From Euryodendron excelsum (Eukaryota; Streptophyta; Magnoliopsida; Ericales; Pentaphylacaceae): a stretch of 64,000 nucleotides of DNA. Below the pieces are notes generated by a model. That model made no database searches and was not told the DNA's origin. It worked only from the letters and a program-made list of their open reading frames with translations. The position numbers were made by a program, and so were the translations under genes. This document shows, one piece after another, positions 11,801-26,800 of this stretch; within the stretch, counting starts at the first letter, position 1; each line of letters starts with the position of its first letter. The stretch is from NCBI GenBank assembly GCA_033060915.1, contig CM065387.1, forward strand, positions 28,760,001 to 28,824,000, read 5' to 3'.

Positions 11801-14800
11801 AGGAAGCTTATAAGTTTTGATTATATCAAATCGTGCAAGTGGATTATGAATCTGACATATCAAATAAGTTAAGTGAAAGGTGTCAAAGAATTAAATAAGT
11901 TTATTAAGTTTAATTGTCAGTAATTTAATTTAATAGATGGGTATTTGTGATCTTAATGTGGGGAAATAAATAAACAGTTAATAATATAAAGCTCGAAATA
12001 TAATTTCTAGTATGAAAGATAGTACAATTATAATTTATTAGTGGTATAAATTATAATTCACATAAATAGGAGTTAATTCTGATTGGATTGGGAATTCTTA
12101 TTTGCGTAGAAGCCCTAGTCATACTAATCCTATGGTCCCTAATGTAATCTCTATATAAACACACTCTAAGAGCAGTTAGGGTTACACTTACTCATAATTG
12201 AGATATACATGTTTCAATGAGAGAAAGAAACCTTAGCAGATGCGAGTCCACTCTTTCTGGAGTAAGATGTGTATAAGAGATACAACAGAAGTCTTAAGGT
12301 TGAGTTCGAGCAGTTGATTTGTGCTTGTTACTGTTGCTTGTTATTCAATATCAAAGCATAAGGTTTTCGCAGATCATATTTGTTGGTATTCAGGATCAAA
12401 CCAGAGAGATGTCAAAAGGATCATTCTAATCACGTAGATTAATTTTTGCTTATCAGATCAGAATTTTTGGTATTATGCGTTTGCATTGTACCTGGGTCGT
12501 GAAAAATTCTACAGTTCCCACTAGGATCTATCTTTAATGAGTACTAAAAATTTAGTCTTTCTTCAAAGCTAGCATTCAGTGCCATGGCACTTTCTTAGTA
12601 GGTTAGTAACAAGATGCGGGGTTTTTCCAGTGAGATGACAGAAGCTTGTTGCACTCACGTTGACTTGTCCCCTCTACCCTTTATTCACAGCCGGATGACT
12701 GGATGGAGGAAGACCAGTTGCTGGACACCCAGAGTCTATTGGACACCCAGAGTCTATTAGAAACGGAGCTGTTCTCATTCTATGTGCCACCAACGGGCCT
12801 TTTCCTTCCATTGTTTTCTTTCTCATACATATTTATATACACATCTATATATTTTCATTTCCACGACGAACATCTACTAGGGTTGGGTTTTGCTTCCTAC
12901 TCTTCTTTGTTTCCATCTTTTTTCTCTTCTCCTTAATTTACTTTTTGTCCTCGTCTCCTCTTTTTTTTCTGACCAGATTTTTCTTTTTTTATTTTTTTCA
13001 TAAAATGATCTGGGATTATCTATTATATTGCTTACTTTTTATATTTTATTTACCAAAAGAGCTTTTATTTTTTTTTTCCCTATGATTTCTGACGTTAAAT
13101 GTAAAATGGTATTTAGAGTTTTTGAATCTTGAAAAAATGTATAATTTCCCATGCAAACCACCTGTTTGATGAAATTCCATAGGAGTTTAGCAACTACTCT
13201 TTTCCAATCTAAGCATTGGAAGGCTTTATCTGCTGGATATGATTTCCTATCTTATCCTGTCCTGTCCATTTATACTATTTGGCCGTCCCAAAACGTGGCC
13301 TAAGGGATTATCATATTTCAGTCATTTCTAATACAAATGATGTATACTCACTGGAGCTTTACGGATGGTTCCACCTAAATTTGGTGGATTCCATAGTTAT
13401 GCTCCTAAATTGATGCACTGGCTTCTGATGACAACACAGTAAGAGCTCGATTGTGTGGACAGATACGGGTCAGACATTTCCCCCCATCCTATATTATGAA
13501 CTTTGGGAACATATATTGTAACATATTGTGATAAACTATAAACAAGTTTTTCAGCAGTTGTTTGTGAGTTCCTTTGGGCCCTTTGATTGTTTGATCGGCA
13601 AATGTGTTAGATTTCAGGTACATTTGACTAGGTTCTTTTGCTGTACTTGTATAATTGTATTCTTCTTCCATTTGCGAAAGATGTGGTTTCCCTTTGGATA
13701 GCTTGTGCAACCACAAATTATGATCCATGGATGAGAATGCTAGTGTCGTACTTCAACAAGGATGCCAAAGTGTTGGTCATGACAATCCCTTGGAAGTGTT
13801 GAAGTGGATAGGTCTATTGTAGTTAACCTTATTAACATGCCATGATTCTACTTGATGGTTAACAATGTGTCATCCTCCAAGGGATTCATCTCTCTTGTGG
13901 CACCTAAGTGCTGCATTGGAATGGCAAGTTGGCTTTTGACGTCCCCCTTGAGGAGTATGTACTGATGTGGCTACTCTGAAAGACAAGTTAACTCAGCCAT
14001 TTCTCAAAGGTGTTGCTAGGTGCAGTGCCTTTATATTTAAAGCATACCTGATGTCAGGAGTGAGGCCTAAAGAACTATTAGAACTTGGAGTGGAGTGCAT
14101 TGTCACGGAGACCTCAAAGTCATGATGCCAAACTTATGGGGATTTGTGGTGTCTTAGCTTGCTGGAATGACAAATCTCATCTATGGTTGACTTTAGAGAG
14201 GGGACTGTGTTGTCTATTGGATGTGGTTTTTCTCATTCTCTTTTGCTCTGTGCCAAAAGTAGACTTATGGCACAATACCATTCACTTCCCTGCAGACTTG
14301 CTGTTGATGGCTAGCACCTTCAACTGGGGTTGGTTTGGCTGTGGCTGATCCTAATGGGACAATTACAGCAGAGTTCTTTCAAAATCAAGTGACTGTGGAG
14401 ATAAAATGGGAGGAAGTGAATGTACACCTGGAAACAGACGGGGCTCCTATTCTTGAATTAGAAAACAATGATCATGGTTTTGGCCTAAGACATCAACCAT
14501 TGATAGGAGATAGGGAGAGAAACACTCAATACAGAGAAGCCTTTAAGGAGAGGACCCATTACTTGATGAATTAATTTTGTAAGTGAATGATGACATTGAT
14601 GACTATCTTAGCTAGTATCAAACTAGTCCAAGTGTTTTAAATATCCACAAATTCTTTGGTTGCTCGAAAATATAAGTTATTGTTCTACCAATCTTGTGTT
14701 TGTAGAGAACAGTGTTAAGTTAGAAGGCTAACATTAAGTTTCAACAAAATAAACGATACTATGTGATTAATTTTCTCATCGACCTAGATATAGACAATAG

Positions 14801-17800
14801 TCATCTCTTTGGCATTTCTTAATCCTCTTATAATTGGAAATTTTGAAAGGATATTCCACCAGTTACGTGGTTTGCTCAATGAGGAGTGGATTGTGGGTAC
14901 ATAAAAAGAAAAAACGTTTTTGCAATGGCCAAACTTTTACATTGTAAGAGGTTGGATTGGTATTGAGTACTGTGGGTGAGAGGTACTAGGTTGATAAGAT
15001 GAGTTAGCTGAGGAAGGTCCTCTGGGAAGCTGAGATAGGTGCTGAGATATTGGGAACTGTCAGAGCTGGTCCTATATATAGATAGACAGGGGCAGTGGAG
15101 AATGATATCTTGATTAAACCAACAAGGATGAGCTACTTGTCCTTACTAGTCATGGGTGTTTGGCCTCTAAGGTCTGACACTCTTATAATGCTAACCTGAA
15201 CATTACTTCTGTAGTCAAACCACTCTTAACTCAAACACTTAACTTTTGTAACAGTGATATATTACAAGACCCATAAGTTTATTGATTGTTCTAAACTTAA
15301 GCAAAACAAATATTCCATTACATCACTAAGTTCTTGGCTAATATTTACTCTTCTCTTCTCCAGGTCAACTGTAGATTATTGATTTATTTCTGGTTTACTT
15401 GCTTGCCACGTCTTTGTTGCTGAAATGTTTAACTCCTGAAAGGGTCACCTATAAAGCTCAGTAGAAATGTAAATTCCAATAATACAATTAGTGTGAATGT
15501 ATAATTAATAAGCAGTTGATCATAAAAGTGATTGGTAATATCAATTTAGCAACATTGTCGCAGTTCTAAAAAATCTTGTACCATTAATTAAGCAATCAAA
15601 TTCCCGCTCATGTTTACATACATGTATTTACACATATATAATTAATTTATTATTATTATTTTCTTTCTTATCATATGATAATGCAGCGAACTTGTAAGGT
15701 CGGTCTCCAGGCCGGCAGTGAACTGCTTCAGTGAATTGAGAAGGGATGAAAGGGTAAGGGAAACCGGTGTGCTGTCTGTCAAGGAATATTCGTTGCTAAA
15801 ATTAGTTTTCTGGAGATGTTCTAACAAAATTTTTGGCGAAGGTTCATGTTTGCGTACCATATTGGAAAAGATGAGCTTTTTCTTTTATAGGGGTAGGCGT
15901 CTTGGTAGCCCTAGGAGGACTTTGCATGCATGGAGATAATAGGAGATAGTTGTTTCTCTATGTGGCAGCGTGACATTGGAGGGCTAGACTCGTGGTAGGA
16001 TAGTGGGGGGAGTGATTGTTCAACGCCACACGTAGCGTTCTCTTAGGAGTGTTTCAGAGCAGTGGAGGTGACTACCTCTTGTTACACGCGAAGTCCTAGA
16101 GTTGGGAGCACGTCATCATGATTGGGTTGTCAGTGATGGCTCCTGCTGTCGTGATAGGTGGGGGAATAATCGGCACCATCCCACAAGGTCTGCTCGGGCA
16201 TATTCTGCTCGGTTGTGCTCGAGTCAGTTGGGGCTCTCAGGGTTGATCTCTATTGTCTTCTTGCTCGACATGTACTCTAGGCGCCTTGTTCTCTATACGA
16301 GCGTTAGATAGTTCTGATTGGTTCCCATCAGTTGCTCCCAATTTCTTTGAGTACCCCAAGCGTGATCAGGGAAATTCCTGATTGGGTTGTCATCAGTTGG
16401 TCAGGGGAATTCTTGATCGGACCCTATCATCATATATCACAAATTCTCTATATTTCTAATTAACAAACTTCACACCATGCCCGAAGTTTCACCTTATCAC
16501 CCCAGCAAACCATATTGGTCTGGCAGCCTGGCTTTCTAGTTCGTCTTAAACTTTAACCAATGTATATTCATATGCCACTTACTCGATTGACATTTCACAT
16601 TTCATATTTGATTCAAGCTTCACACCCCGCTCAGAAGCTTCTCTTTTATTACCCTGGCATACTGTATCGTCATGGTAGCCTAGCTCTCTAGTCCTCTTAA
16701 GTTCGGACCGAGGGATATTCATATCAACTTTTCCATCGAGATAAATTCAATAAGTGTTATTATAGTAGGGAGTGCTAGTTACTTTCGATCTAGGAAGCAT
16801 GGACACTTTGCCGAAGCTTCCCGTATTTGTGTAAGACACCTTTAGGATACGGACACACGTAGGACAAGTGTTGGACACGTGTTTGACATGTTGTCAGACG
16901 TGACCAAATTTTTTTTTTAATTTTTTCTCTTTGGACACTGTGGATACAACTTAGACATGTGTGTCTGATTTTGGATACTTCGTGGACATGACTAGGGCTC
17001 TACTACAAATTTTGAAAGAAAAAGTTGGGGTATACTTTGTAATATTAAAAACTTGAATTTGAAAAATAAAAAAAGACAAAAAGGTTCAGTTCAGTCGATC
17101 GAATGAGAGAGAGAAAGATGGAGACCCTAGCCGAAGAACCCCAGTCCCTAGAGATTTGATCGACTCAAAGGGAAAAAGAAGAAGATCTATATAAACTTTT
17201 TGATTTCTGGTAATGATTTTTTTTTTCATTTTATCATGGTTCAATTTTTTGCTAAATGATATCTTGGTTTACTTGATAAATTATGATTTCTATCATTTTT
17301 GATGGAATGAGATGTTGATAATTAAGTTATGGAAGATATGGTTCTTTAATTTTAAATAATTTTATCTTGTGTGTTTTATTATCTTGTGTCCTTATTGTGT
17401 CGTGTCCTACATTTTTTTAAAAATCATTGTGTCTGCGTATCTATGTTGTGTAATGTCCGTGTCCCGTGTCTATGTCCCTTATTCGTATCGATGCTTCTTA
17501 GCTTTTGATAGAACATATCATCCTTGTAATTTCGGTTTCAAGTTATAGCAAGAATATGTATCTTAAAATAGCTATAGCAGTTAACATTGATATCATAATT
17601 TTAAGGAAAATATTACAAATTGTCTACATTGGAGCAGTACCCCCTACTTGGTATTGCCTGTTTGTCCGATAGTGTTTTCGGTATCACCTCTATTTACGTG
17701 CGTGGCTGTCAAATTATTCGTTATGAGTCAATATTTATTTTCAACTTTTAATATCTATGCATTACGCCTACATGTTTATTTATACATTGCGAATGATTGA

Positions 17801-20800
17801 TGATATTCTCGAAGTTTCCTAGACAGCTATTGGCTTTCGGTTCTTCCCAAACATCTCTTACTTTGGTTCAAAGGTTAGGAAAATTCTCTAAAATATTTGT
17901 TACTTGCAAAAAATTTTGAAAACCAGTTCAATGTGTTATATTAATTGTCAAAATTTCATAGAAATTCTTTTACAATTTTTCTCCTTTTTATCTTATTTTT
18001 TTTATACTCAATTAAATTTCATAATTGTAAAAAAATAACCTATAAATATTAAAGAAATCTAAGAATTTATCAAAACCTTCTATAAAGTTCCAGAACATTA
18101 TATTTGTGAGAAATCATATTTAAACGATTAAAATTTTATTTTTAAAATTAAGAAAGCGAATTTTACCACTTTATTATTCAAATTAAAAATCAAATTGATT
18201 CTAAAAAATAGATATTTCATCTCACTTGCCTAGACTTATGTTCTATATGTTAAAGTGCACCTCCAACAATTTTTTGATAATTTTTTCTCATTAATTATTA
18301 TTTTCCTTAATTTTTTTTGTATTTCTCACCTAAAAATTCATAAAAAAAAAATAGTTCTTGTTGTTGAATCAAGCCAAACAAGGCCCTAGTCAATTGTTCA
18401 TCACCGGAGAACTAGCTGGAGATTAATTGCCAGGCTAGGGGAGGCTGCACGAGCCCCACGTGCCAAACCGTGCTCGTGGGCTCCACGCCCTTGCATTGTT
18501 CTTCTTCTTCCTCAGGTCTAAACATATTCAAGTTTCGCCATAAATCTTCAAATCATGATTTCTCTCGTTTCTCAATGACATGATGCAAATTTGTGTTCAA
18601 ATTAAAGTTCTCGAAGAGCTCTTCACAATGGTATACTTTATTTTGAGTTTTGGTCAAGTTTAGATTACGAGATATACTCTAATATTTTCGGTTTTCCGGT
18701 GTTCTTCGCCGGAAAAGTGAAGTCTTCAAATTTTTTTTATTAACTACAGTGCATTCCCATTACTTTTTAAGGTTTTCATCAACTCATTTACATTTTAAAC
18801 TACCAAACCCAACCCTCTGCTAGCTTATCCCTCATGTATGCGAGCTAGTATCCATTTTTTTTAAACTTATGCTTTACTGGAAATGCTTGGTTTCTAGCAA
18901 CCTATGATGTTGTCTCGGACTACATGCATCCATAGATAGAGATGATATAAAAGATATGAATAGATAGGATCCTTACTTGTTTGTCTAAGATTTCCTTCTC
19001 TCTCTTTCCATCCCAAATCCCCTCCCTTTTCTCCTTCCTTCTCTTCTTTCTCTCTTTCTTTCCTTATCTCTATCAGTTCCCACCTAAGAAGCACGGATAC
19101 GGACATAGGACACGCAGTCTTCAAAAAGTGATGACCTTGACATGGCAAGGAGACGGCAGAAAATATATTTTTATACATTTTTATCTATAATGTATATCAA
19201 TGTAACATCCACAGATCATGAAAGTGTACTAAATGTTTCCAATAGGCATCCTAAATGTGCCTAATATGTGTCTCTCATGTCCAAGACTTGTCCATTAAAA
19301 AATAAATAAATAAAAATTTAGGACACATATAGCAGCGTGTTCAAGGAGTATGTGTGTCTGATACGGATACGGCGCCCTAAATGAAGCGTCCGTGCTTCCT
19401 AGGTTCCCATGCTCCATCAGTATCTCTCTCAGGCAGGCATGTATACTGTGCCATTGCATGGCTCCCACTTGACCCTTGTTACAAAATTAAACAAGTGTCG
19501 AAAGTAGGGGTCATCTGTTATTTCAAAATTTTGTTCCCTCCCCTAATATATCTCCTAATCTCCATTCCATTAGATACTTTCCCACTCTTAATAATATACC
19601 TAACACCCCACAGATATAGCCTAATTATGTTGGTGAAAATTATTGGATATTCCTAGAGCTGGAGCGCAAGAACATCAATTTTGAAAGTAGAAGTGAGAGC
19701 GTCATGAAGAAACTTAATTTCTTTAAACAGAATGAAAACAATTAAAGGGCACAACTCAGTGATGTGGCATAGTAGTATTTATCACCTTCCTTCATAGTAG
19801 GTTCGGGTTCAAATCCCTTTGGCTATTAACATCACCTTTTCATCACATAGAAAGTTCCTTCATGAGTTTAGTTATACGGTCAGCAGGGTATCGTGGACTG
19901 CAGAAGAGGTCGGGTGCATGCAGGTGTATAGTAACAGTGTCACGTGTCACATTATTATTGGCTATTTGGTCAAATCGCAAATTTCTTAAAAGGAATTCAT
20001 AGATTAAGAAAGCTGAATTTGCGAATTGGATGCTAATTGTATGCAAATTTGCTCTCAATCCACAAGTTTGCTCTCTAGTGTGCAATTCGCCTACACTCCT
20101 ATGCGAATTGTGTTACTTAGATCTTTGCAATGTAAATTCGTCAAAGGTGGTTGGAATTCAGCTCAAGGCCACGGAGGTGGTTTGTCACACTCTAGTTTTT
20201 TAAAAGTTGATATTTAAGGAATAAAAGTTAATAGTTTTGAAAATTCAAAGTTAAAATTAGGATCCACGTCAGATTTTAGTCAAAATAAGTTTGAAATTTA
20301 TTTTAAAGATAGTTTTTATTTTGAAAATTTTTGGAGCAAAACTTCATGGATCCATTAGTAAATTGGACTAAAACCATTTTCAAACCTGTTCAAAATCCCA
20401 ACAAAATATATTCTTTATAACATAAAGAGAGCAGTCAACCAACAGTTATTTTAAAATGTCTTCCAAACATTTTCAAATATGGAAAATCATCCACCCAAAG
20501 CATAAACTAAGTCTCTAAATGATGTTAATAAAGGGCATACAGTTATTCAAAAATAAAATTCAATCGAAAACATAAATTAATATTATGCAGTTCCATTAAA
20601 GATAAAGGATAGAGTAATCCCAAATATATAACAATTCAGAATCAAAATAAAATATAAAGGTTTTAACTACTCGGTTACTCGGGCCAATAATCTACTTGCT
20701 CGGGGTTGGACTTGCAACTATGGTGGGATGAACATACTACGGCTCAGTAGAAGGCTATGCTACAAAGTTAATAAATATGAGGTGACTTGTGCAAGTGTAC

Positions 20801-23800
20801 AGTAAATAATGCATGGGAATATAGCAAATACAATCTTAAACTTAAGTATCAACTTGATCCCTAATGCCATGAACGAAGCACACAAATGAAAGTAAATCAA
20901 TTAATGCTAAACAAGGTTCAAATCACAAATCTAATATTTTTTACATCTATAAAATAACATAATAGAACAATAAAGTAAAACAAGGTACACTCAACTCGAT
21001 ACCAAATAATATGATACAAGTACACATATGAATCAACTAAATAAAGATCAAATACTTACAATATCAACTCACAAACAATCCAGTTACCAACAACAAAAAA
21101 ATCAAATTGACTGTAGAGATCAAAACTGAAATGATAAATGTATAAATAAATAAATAAATAAAAATATCCGGACTCATCTAAGTCTAACCCAATTCAAGTG
21201 CATGGATGCAACCGGCCGTACTGAGGAGGGGATACAATTCTACCTGTAACCTCTTTCACTCTTTATGAGGTATCACGCAAAGGACGCGTGTTTTCAAGTA
21301 ATTCCACTCTTTATGAGTCGCACCCAAAAGACGCGTGTATCCCGCTAAATGAAGCGCCCGACTTTCATTCTAATGCAAATTCTAAGGCCAAGCTTCAAGT
21401 CTATGCTTGACCATACTCAACTATTGATAGACTTTAACTCAAGTTTCAACCAAGATAAATACTACACAAAGGCAAAATCAATAATATTTAAGTCACCAAA
21501 TTCATAACATAATCTCTCATAATTATCCAATATTTAAAACTAAAAATATAATTATTCCAAAGCCTAAACAAGGTATCCGAATAACAAGTAACTAACATGA
21601 GCTAGTCAAAACAAGTAAACACCTCACTTTAAATTACCATTTTTATTCAAATAATATCACATTGTTATAAATACAAGCTCTAGATACATTCTAGGTACAA
21701 AGTAATATTTCAAACAAGTTCTTATTTCATTTATATCATAAAACCTAATATGTCAACTTATTTATTTTATCTAAGTAATTTATATAAATTCTTCTATATC
21801 TTTAACATTAGTTCTCAACACATCCTATGCATAAAAATATTTTAAATATTTTATATCAAACATCACATTTAAAGTTACTAAGTTTTTTCCAATTTTCATC
21901 GTGTAATAATTTCTAATTCTAACTAAACAACCAAATAATTAGAGAATCATCAAATTAAACATCACAACAAGTCGAACATATTTTCAATTTTATCAAATCA
22001 GTCAAAAATCACAAATAACAATAGTTTAAGTTTATGTAAAATCCTAGATTTACCTAAAGTGTCTTAGAAACATGATTTTTACTATGCATTCATGAATAAC
22101 TCAAGCATATTAACCAAATAGCAAAAGCCCCAAGTGAAACCCCTTACATCTTGAAAATTGAACCTAGGGCAAGAACTTGATTTTGCCGAAACCACGAACC
22201 GAAATTACCACCACCTAAGAAGCATCAATATGGACACGGACACAAATACGAACACAGGACATGTCAATTCTAAAAAATAGGGGACACAGATATGCCGGGG
22301 ACACGATAATTTTTTTTTAATTTTTTATATATTTTATTTTTCATGTATATAAATATAACATGCACATACCATAGAAAATATCTAAAAATCTAATAGTTAA
22401 TACGCAATAGAATAGACAACAGGTCATCAATTCATCATCCATCAAGCATAAATAAAGAGACAAGTTAAAGAAGATCATCATCTAATGCATTGAACATAAA
22501 AGCAAAAGTAGCAGTGAATAAAAAAAGAACACAAAAAAAGGAAAAAAGAAGAATTATAGCAGCAGCAGATTTGGGCAGAGAAGAAGAAGAAGAAGAAGAA
22601 GAAGAAAGAACAAAAATTTTGGGCGAAGGAGAAGAAGAGCAGCAGCAGCTGTCACCACCACCACCAGCAGAAGAAGAAGAAGAAGAAGAAGAAGAAGAAG
22701 AAAGATGAAGAAGAACTGAAATTTCGGCAGACAAGAAGAAGAAGAAAAGAAAAAGAAGAGAAGAAATTTCAGCACAGTAGAAGAAGAAGAAGAAGAAGAG
22801 CTTACCTGGTCTAGTGGTGTGTTGCTATTACTTTTTCTCCTTTGCACTTCGCCTCTTTATCCAACTGAGTAGTAGTAGGGCCTTTACAAGCTCCAATGAT
22901 GAAATTTTTTTTATTTAGGTTGTTTTGTGTGTTTTATATTGAAGTTACAAAAATTACAAAATATATTTCATTTTAAAATTTTCATAATTTTACTTAGACC
23001 CTTGTCGTGTCCCAACCGTGTCCTTGACGTGTCCATAGTATAAAAAAATAGGACACGTTATCTCACGTGTTCAACACGTATTTTGGCGTGTTCGCAGTGT
23101 GTCGGACATGCAAATGGCACCCTATTTGGTGCTTCCTAGACCATCGCAAAGCCCTTGACAAGAGGAATTCAAAACCCTTAAGAAGTGGTGGCAAAAGATT
23201 TTCCTATAGAGATGAAAATTAAGGAAGAAGGTTGAAGGAAGGAAACAAAAAAAAAAAAAAAAGAAAAAGAAACGAGAGAGGGCTGCTGGTTGTCGTGTGT
23301 GAAAGAGAGAGAGTGAGGGAGATAGAGGAAAAGAAAGAGTAAAGTTGGATTTTTAAACCTAACTTTGGGTAATTACAAAAAATACCTCAAAGACTTGCAC
23401 AACATCAAAACAAAACCCTTTATCTTTTTGACTTTGTTGACTAGTCATCACATTCTCCTCAACTAGAAAAATAGTTTCGTAATCGAAATTCAAAATATAC
23501 CTAACTGGCAAATAACTCAGGATATTTAGTGTACAACTCAAAGGCCTGCCCCCACGTAACCTTGACAACCCTATGATGTCGCCATATCACCTCACCTAAG
23601 GAATAGTATTACCCTAAAGAACCTGCTCCCAAGAACCAACAATCTGTACCGGATGCTCCTCTGACGATACGTCTTTCTCTAGCTCCAAGTCTAACCAATC
23701 TACATGTGAAGGATTCGGCTCGTATTTTCTCAACGTGGAGATATGAAAAACATCATGCACTATCAAAAATTGTGGTGGCAACGCCAGCTGACATGTAAGA

Positions 23801-26800
23801 ACCTTGACTCTTGCAAGAATCTAAAAAAGCCTAATGTAACTCCGCAATAGCTTCCCACTCTGATCAAATCTCCTCAAATCTCTCTGTGCAAAAACCTTCA
23901 GAAAACGTGATCACCCGCTTCAAACTCCAAAGGCCACCTCTGTTTGTCCGCGTAACTCTTATGACGGCTCTAAGCTGTGATTAGTCACTGCTGAATTTCT
24001 TTGACCTTCTCGATCATCTCTTGAATTAAATTTGGTCACATACCAACTGCATCACCTGACTCAATCCACTGTACTGGTAACTTACACGATTAACATACAA
24101 AGTCTTAAAAGGTGCCATCCAATACTTGACTAGTGACTGTACTACATCTCCTTTTATGCCCCTCCATTAGAATTGGTAATCTTTGTGCACCCAGAGTGAA
24201 CTGTAAGTCGTGAATGATTAAATTTCTGAAGAACCTTGTCTCGGCAAACCATCGGTATATACAATCTTCCCTGAAACCACAAGTTATAATCCATGCCTAT
24301 TGCCCAATCCTTAAGTCCCTCATCACTGTAAACACGAACCCAAATAGAATCTGTCTCTTCATCTGAATATTGAATCTCAATAACTCGACTGAGAAGTACT
24401 GACTGTGTCACCACCCTGAACAATGTAACTAGTAACGTCTTTTTAGCAAAATAAAAATCATTCTCAATAATCTCATCAATTATCTTCTATCCCTGAACTG
24501 CTAAGCAGACTAAACTGCTCCGAGTCCTCCTACTCAATGCATTTGCCACAGTGTTTGCCTTCCCGAGATGATAATGTAAGTCAAAATCGTAATCTTCCGT
24601 ATACTCCATCCATCGCCTCTGACGAAGATTCAAGTCTTTCTGTGTGAATATGTGCTTCAAACTCTTGTGATTAGAAAACGTCTCAAATTTCTCACGGTAG
24701 AGATAGTGCCGCCAAGTCTTCAAGGCTAAAACAACTGCTGCAAGTTTCAAGTCATAAATAGTGTAGTTATTCTCGTGTCTTCAACTGCCGTGAACCATAT
24801 GCCACTACCGAACCCAACTGCATCAACACGCAACCAAGACCCTCCCGTAACGCGTCGCAATAAACCAAGTAGCCAATCCTTATATCAGGAATCACTAACA
24901 CTTGTGTTGTAGTTAACTTCAACCTCAGTTCTTGAAATACTTGCTCACACGCGTCATCCCAGATAAATCTAATTTCCTTTCGAGTTAATCTCGTCATCGG
25001 TGCCGCCAATCGTGAAAACTCTTGCACGAAGCCCCTATAGTATCTTGCCAAACCCAAGAAGATCTAGATTTCGAACACATTCTGTGATCTCTACCACACG
25101 ATAACTAAGTCAATCTTTTAGAAGGATCCACTGATACGCCCACATTTGATATCACGTGGCCATGGAATTTCACCTCTTCTAGCCAAAAGTTTAATTTCTC
25201 AGATTTAGCAAATAATTTGTGCTCTAGTAGCGTCTACAAAACAATATGCAAGTACCCCTCGTACTCCTTTGAAGGTAAATACACCAAAATATCATCCACG
25301 AAGACAACCACGAATCGATCAAGTACTCGTGAAAAATCTAATTTATCAAAGCAATGAAAGTTGTCAATGCGTTCGCCAACCCGAATGGCATGACTACGAA
25401 ATTATAACATCTGTATTGTGTGCGAAAAGTTATCTTGGAGATGTCCCCCTCCCTAACCCGCAACTAGTAATAACTCAATTTCAAGTCGATTTTTGAGAAA
25501 CACTTTGAACCCGTAAACTGATCAAACAAATCATCTATCCACGAGAGTATAGAAAATACAATCTTAAACCTAAGTATCAACTCGATCCCTAATGCCATGA
25601 ACCAAGTGCATAAATGAAAGTAAATCCATCAATGCTAGACAAGGTTCAAATCACAAATCTAATATTTTCTACATCTACAAAATAACACAATAGAACAACA
25701 AAGTAAAACAAGGTACACCTGACCCGATGCCAAATAATATGATATAAGCATACACATGAATCAACTAAATAAAGATTAAATACTCACAACGTCAACTCAC
25801 AGACAATCTAATTACCAACAACAAAATCAAATTGACTCTATAGACCAAAACTGAAATAATAAATGCATAAATAAATAAATAAAAATATTTGGACTCACCC
25901 AAGTTCAACCCAGTGCAAGTGGATGCATGCAATCGGCCATACTGAGGAGGGGATATAATTCCACAAGCAATCTCTTCCGCTCTTTATGAGATATCATCCA
26001 AATGACACGTGTTTCTAAGTATTTTCATTTTTTATGGGCCGCACCCAAATGACGCGTGTATTTCGCCAAATGAGGTACCCGACCTTTATTCTAATGCAAA
26101 TTTTAGGGCCAAGGCTTCAAGCTCATGCCCAATCATGCCTAACTATCGATAGACTTTAACTCAAGTCTCAACCAAGATAAATACCACACAAAGACAAAAT
26201 CAATATATTCAAGTCACCAAATGCATAACATAATCTCTCATAATTATTCAAGGTTTAAAACCAAATATATAATCATTCCAAAGCGTAAACAAGGCATACA
26301 ACATGTGACCAACATGAACTAGTCAAAGCAAGTAAACACCTCACTTTAAATCACCATTTTCATTCAAATAATATCACATTGTTATAATATAAGCTCTAGA
26401 TACATTCTAGGTACAAAGTAATATTTTAAACAAGTTCTAATTTCATTTATATCATAAAACCTAATATGTCAACTTATTTATTTTATCCAAGTAATTTATA
26501 CAAATTCTTCTATGGCTTTAACATTAGCTCTCAACACATCCTATGCATAAAAATATTTCAAATATTATATATCAAACATCACATTTGAAGTTACTAAGTT
26601 TTTTCCAATTTTCATCATGTAATAATTTCTAATTCTAACTAAACAACTCAAATAATTAGAGAATCATCAAATTAAACATAACAACAAGCCGAACATATTT
26701 TTAATTTTATCAAATCAGTCAAAAATCACAAATAACAATAGTTCAAGTTTTATGTAAACCTAGGTTTATCCCAAGTGTCCTAGAAACATGATTTTTACCA

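Noticed and set aside
14085..14574. Two adjacent open frames of 87 and 79 codons in the giant intron
   Set aside because: No recognisable family or conserved motif; such lengths occur by chance in non-coding plant DNA.
19745..19830. tRNA gene
   Set aside because: A and B boxes are present but no acceptor stem or anticodon arm can be drawn; a SINE head fits better.
22465..22847. Glu-, Ser- and Leu-rich open frames on both strands
   Set aside because: They are translations of (GAA)n microsatellite inside hAT-like copy 4.
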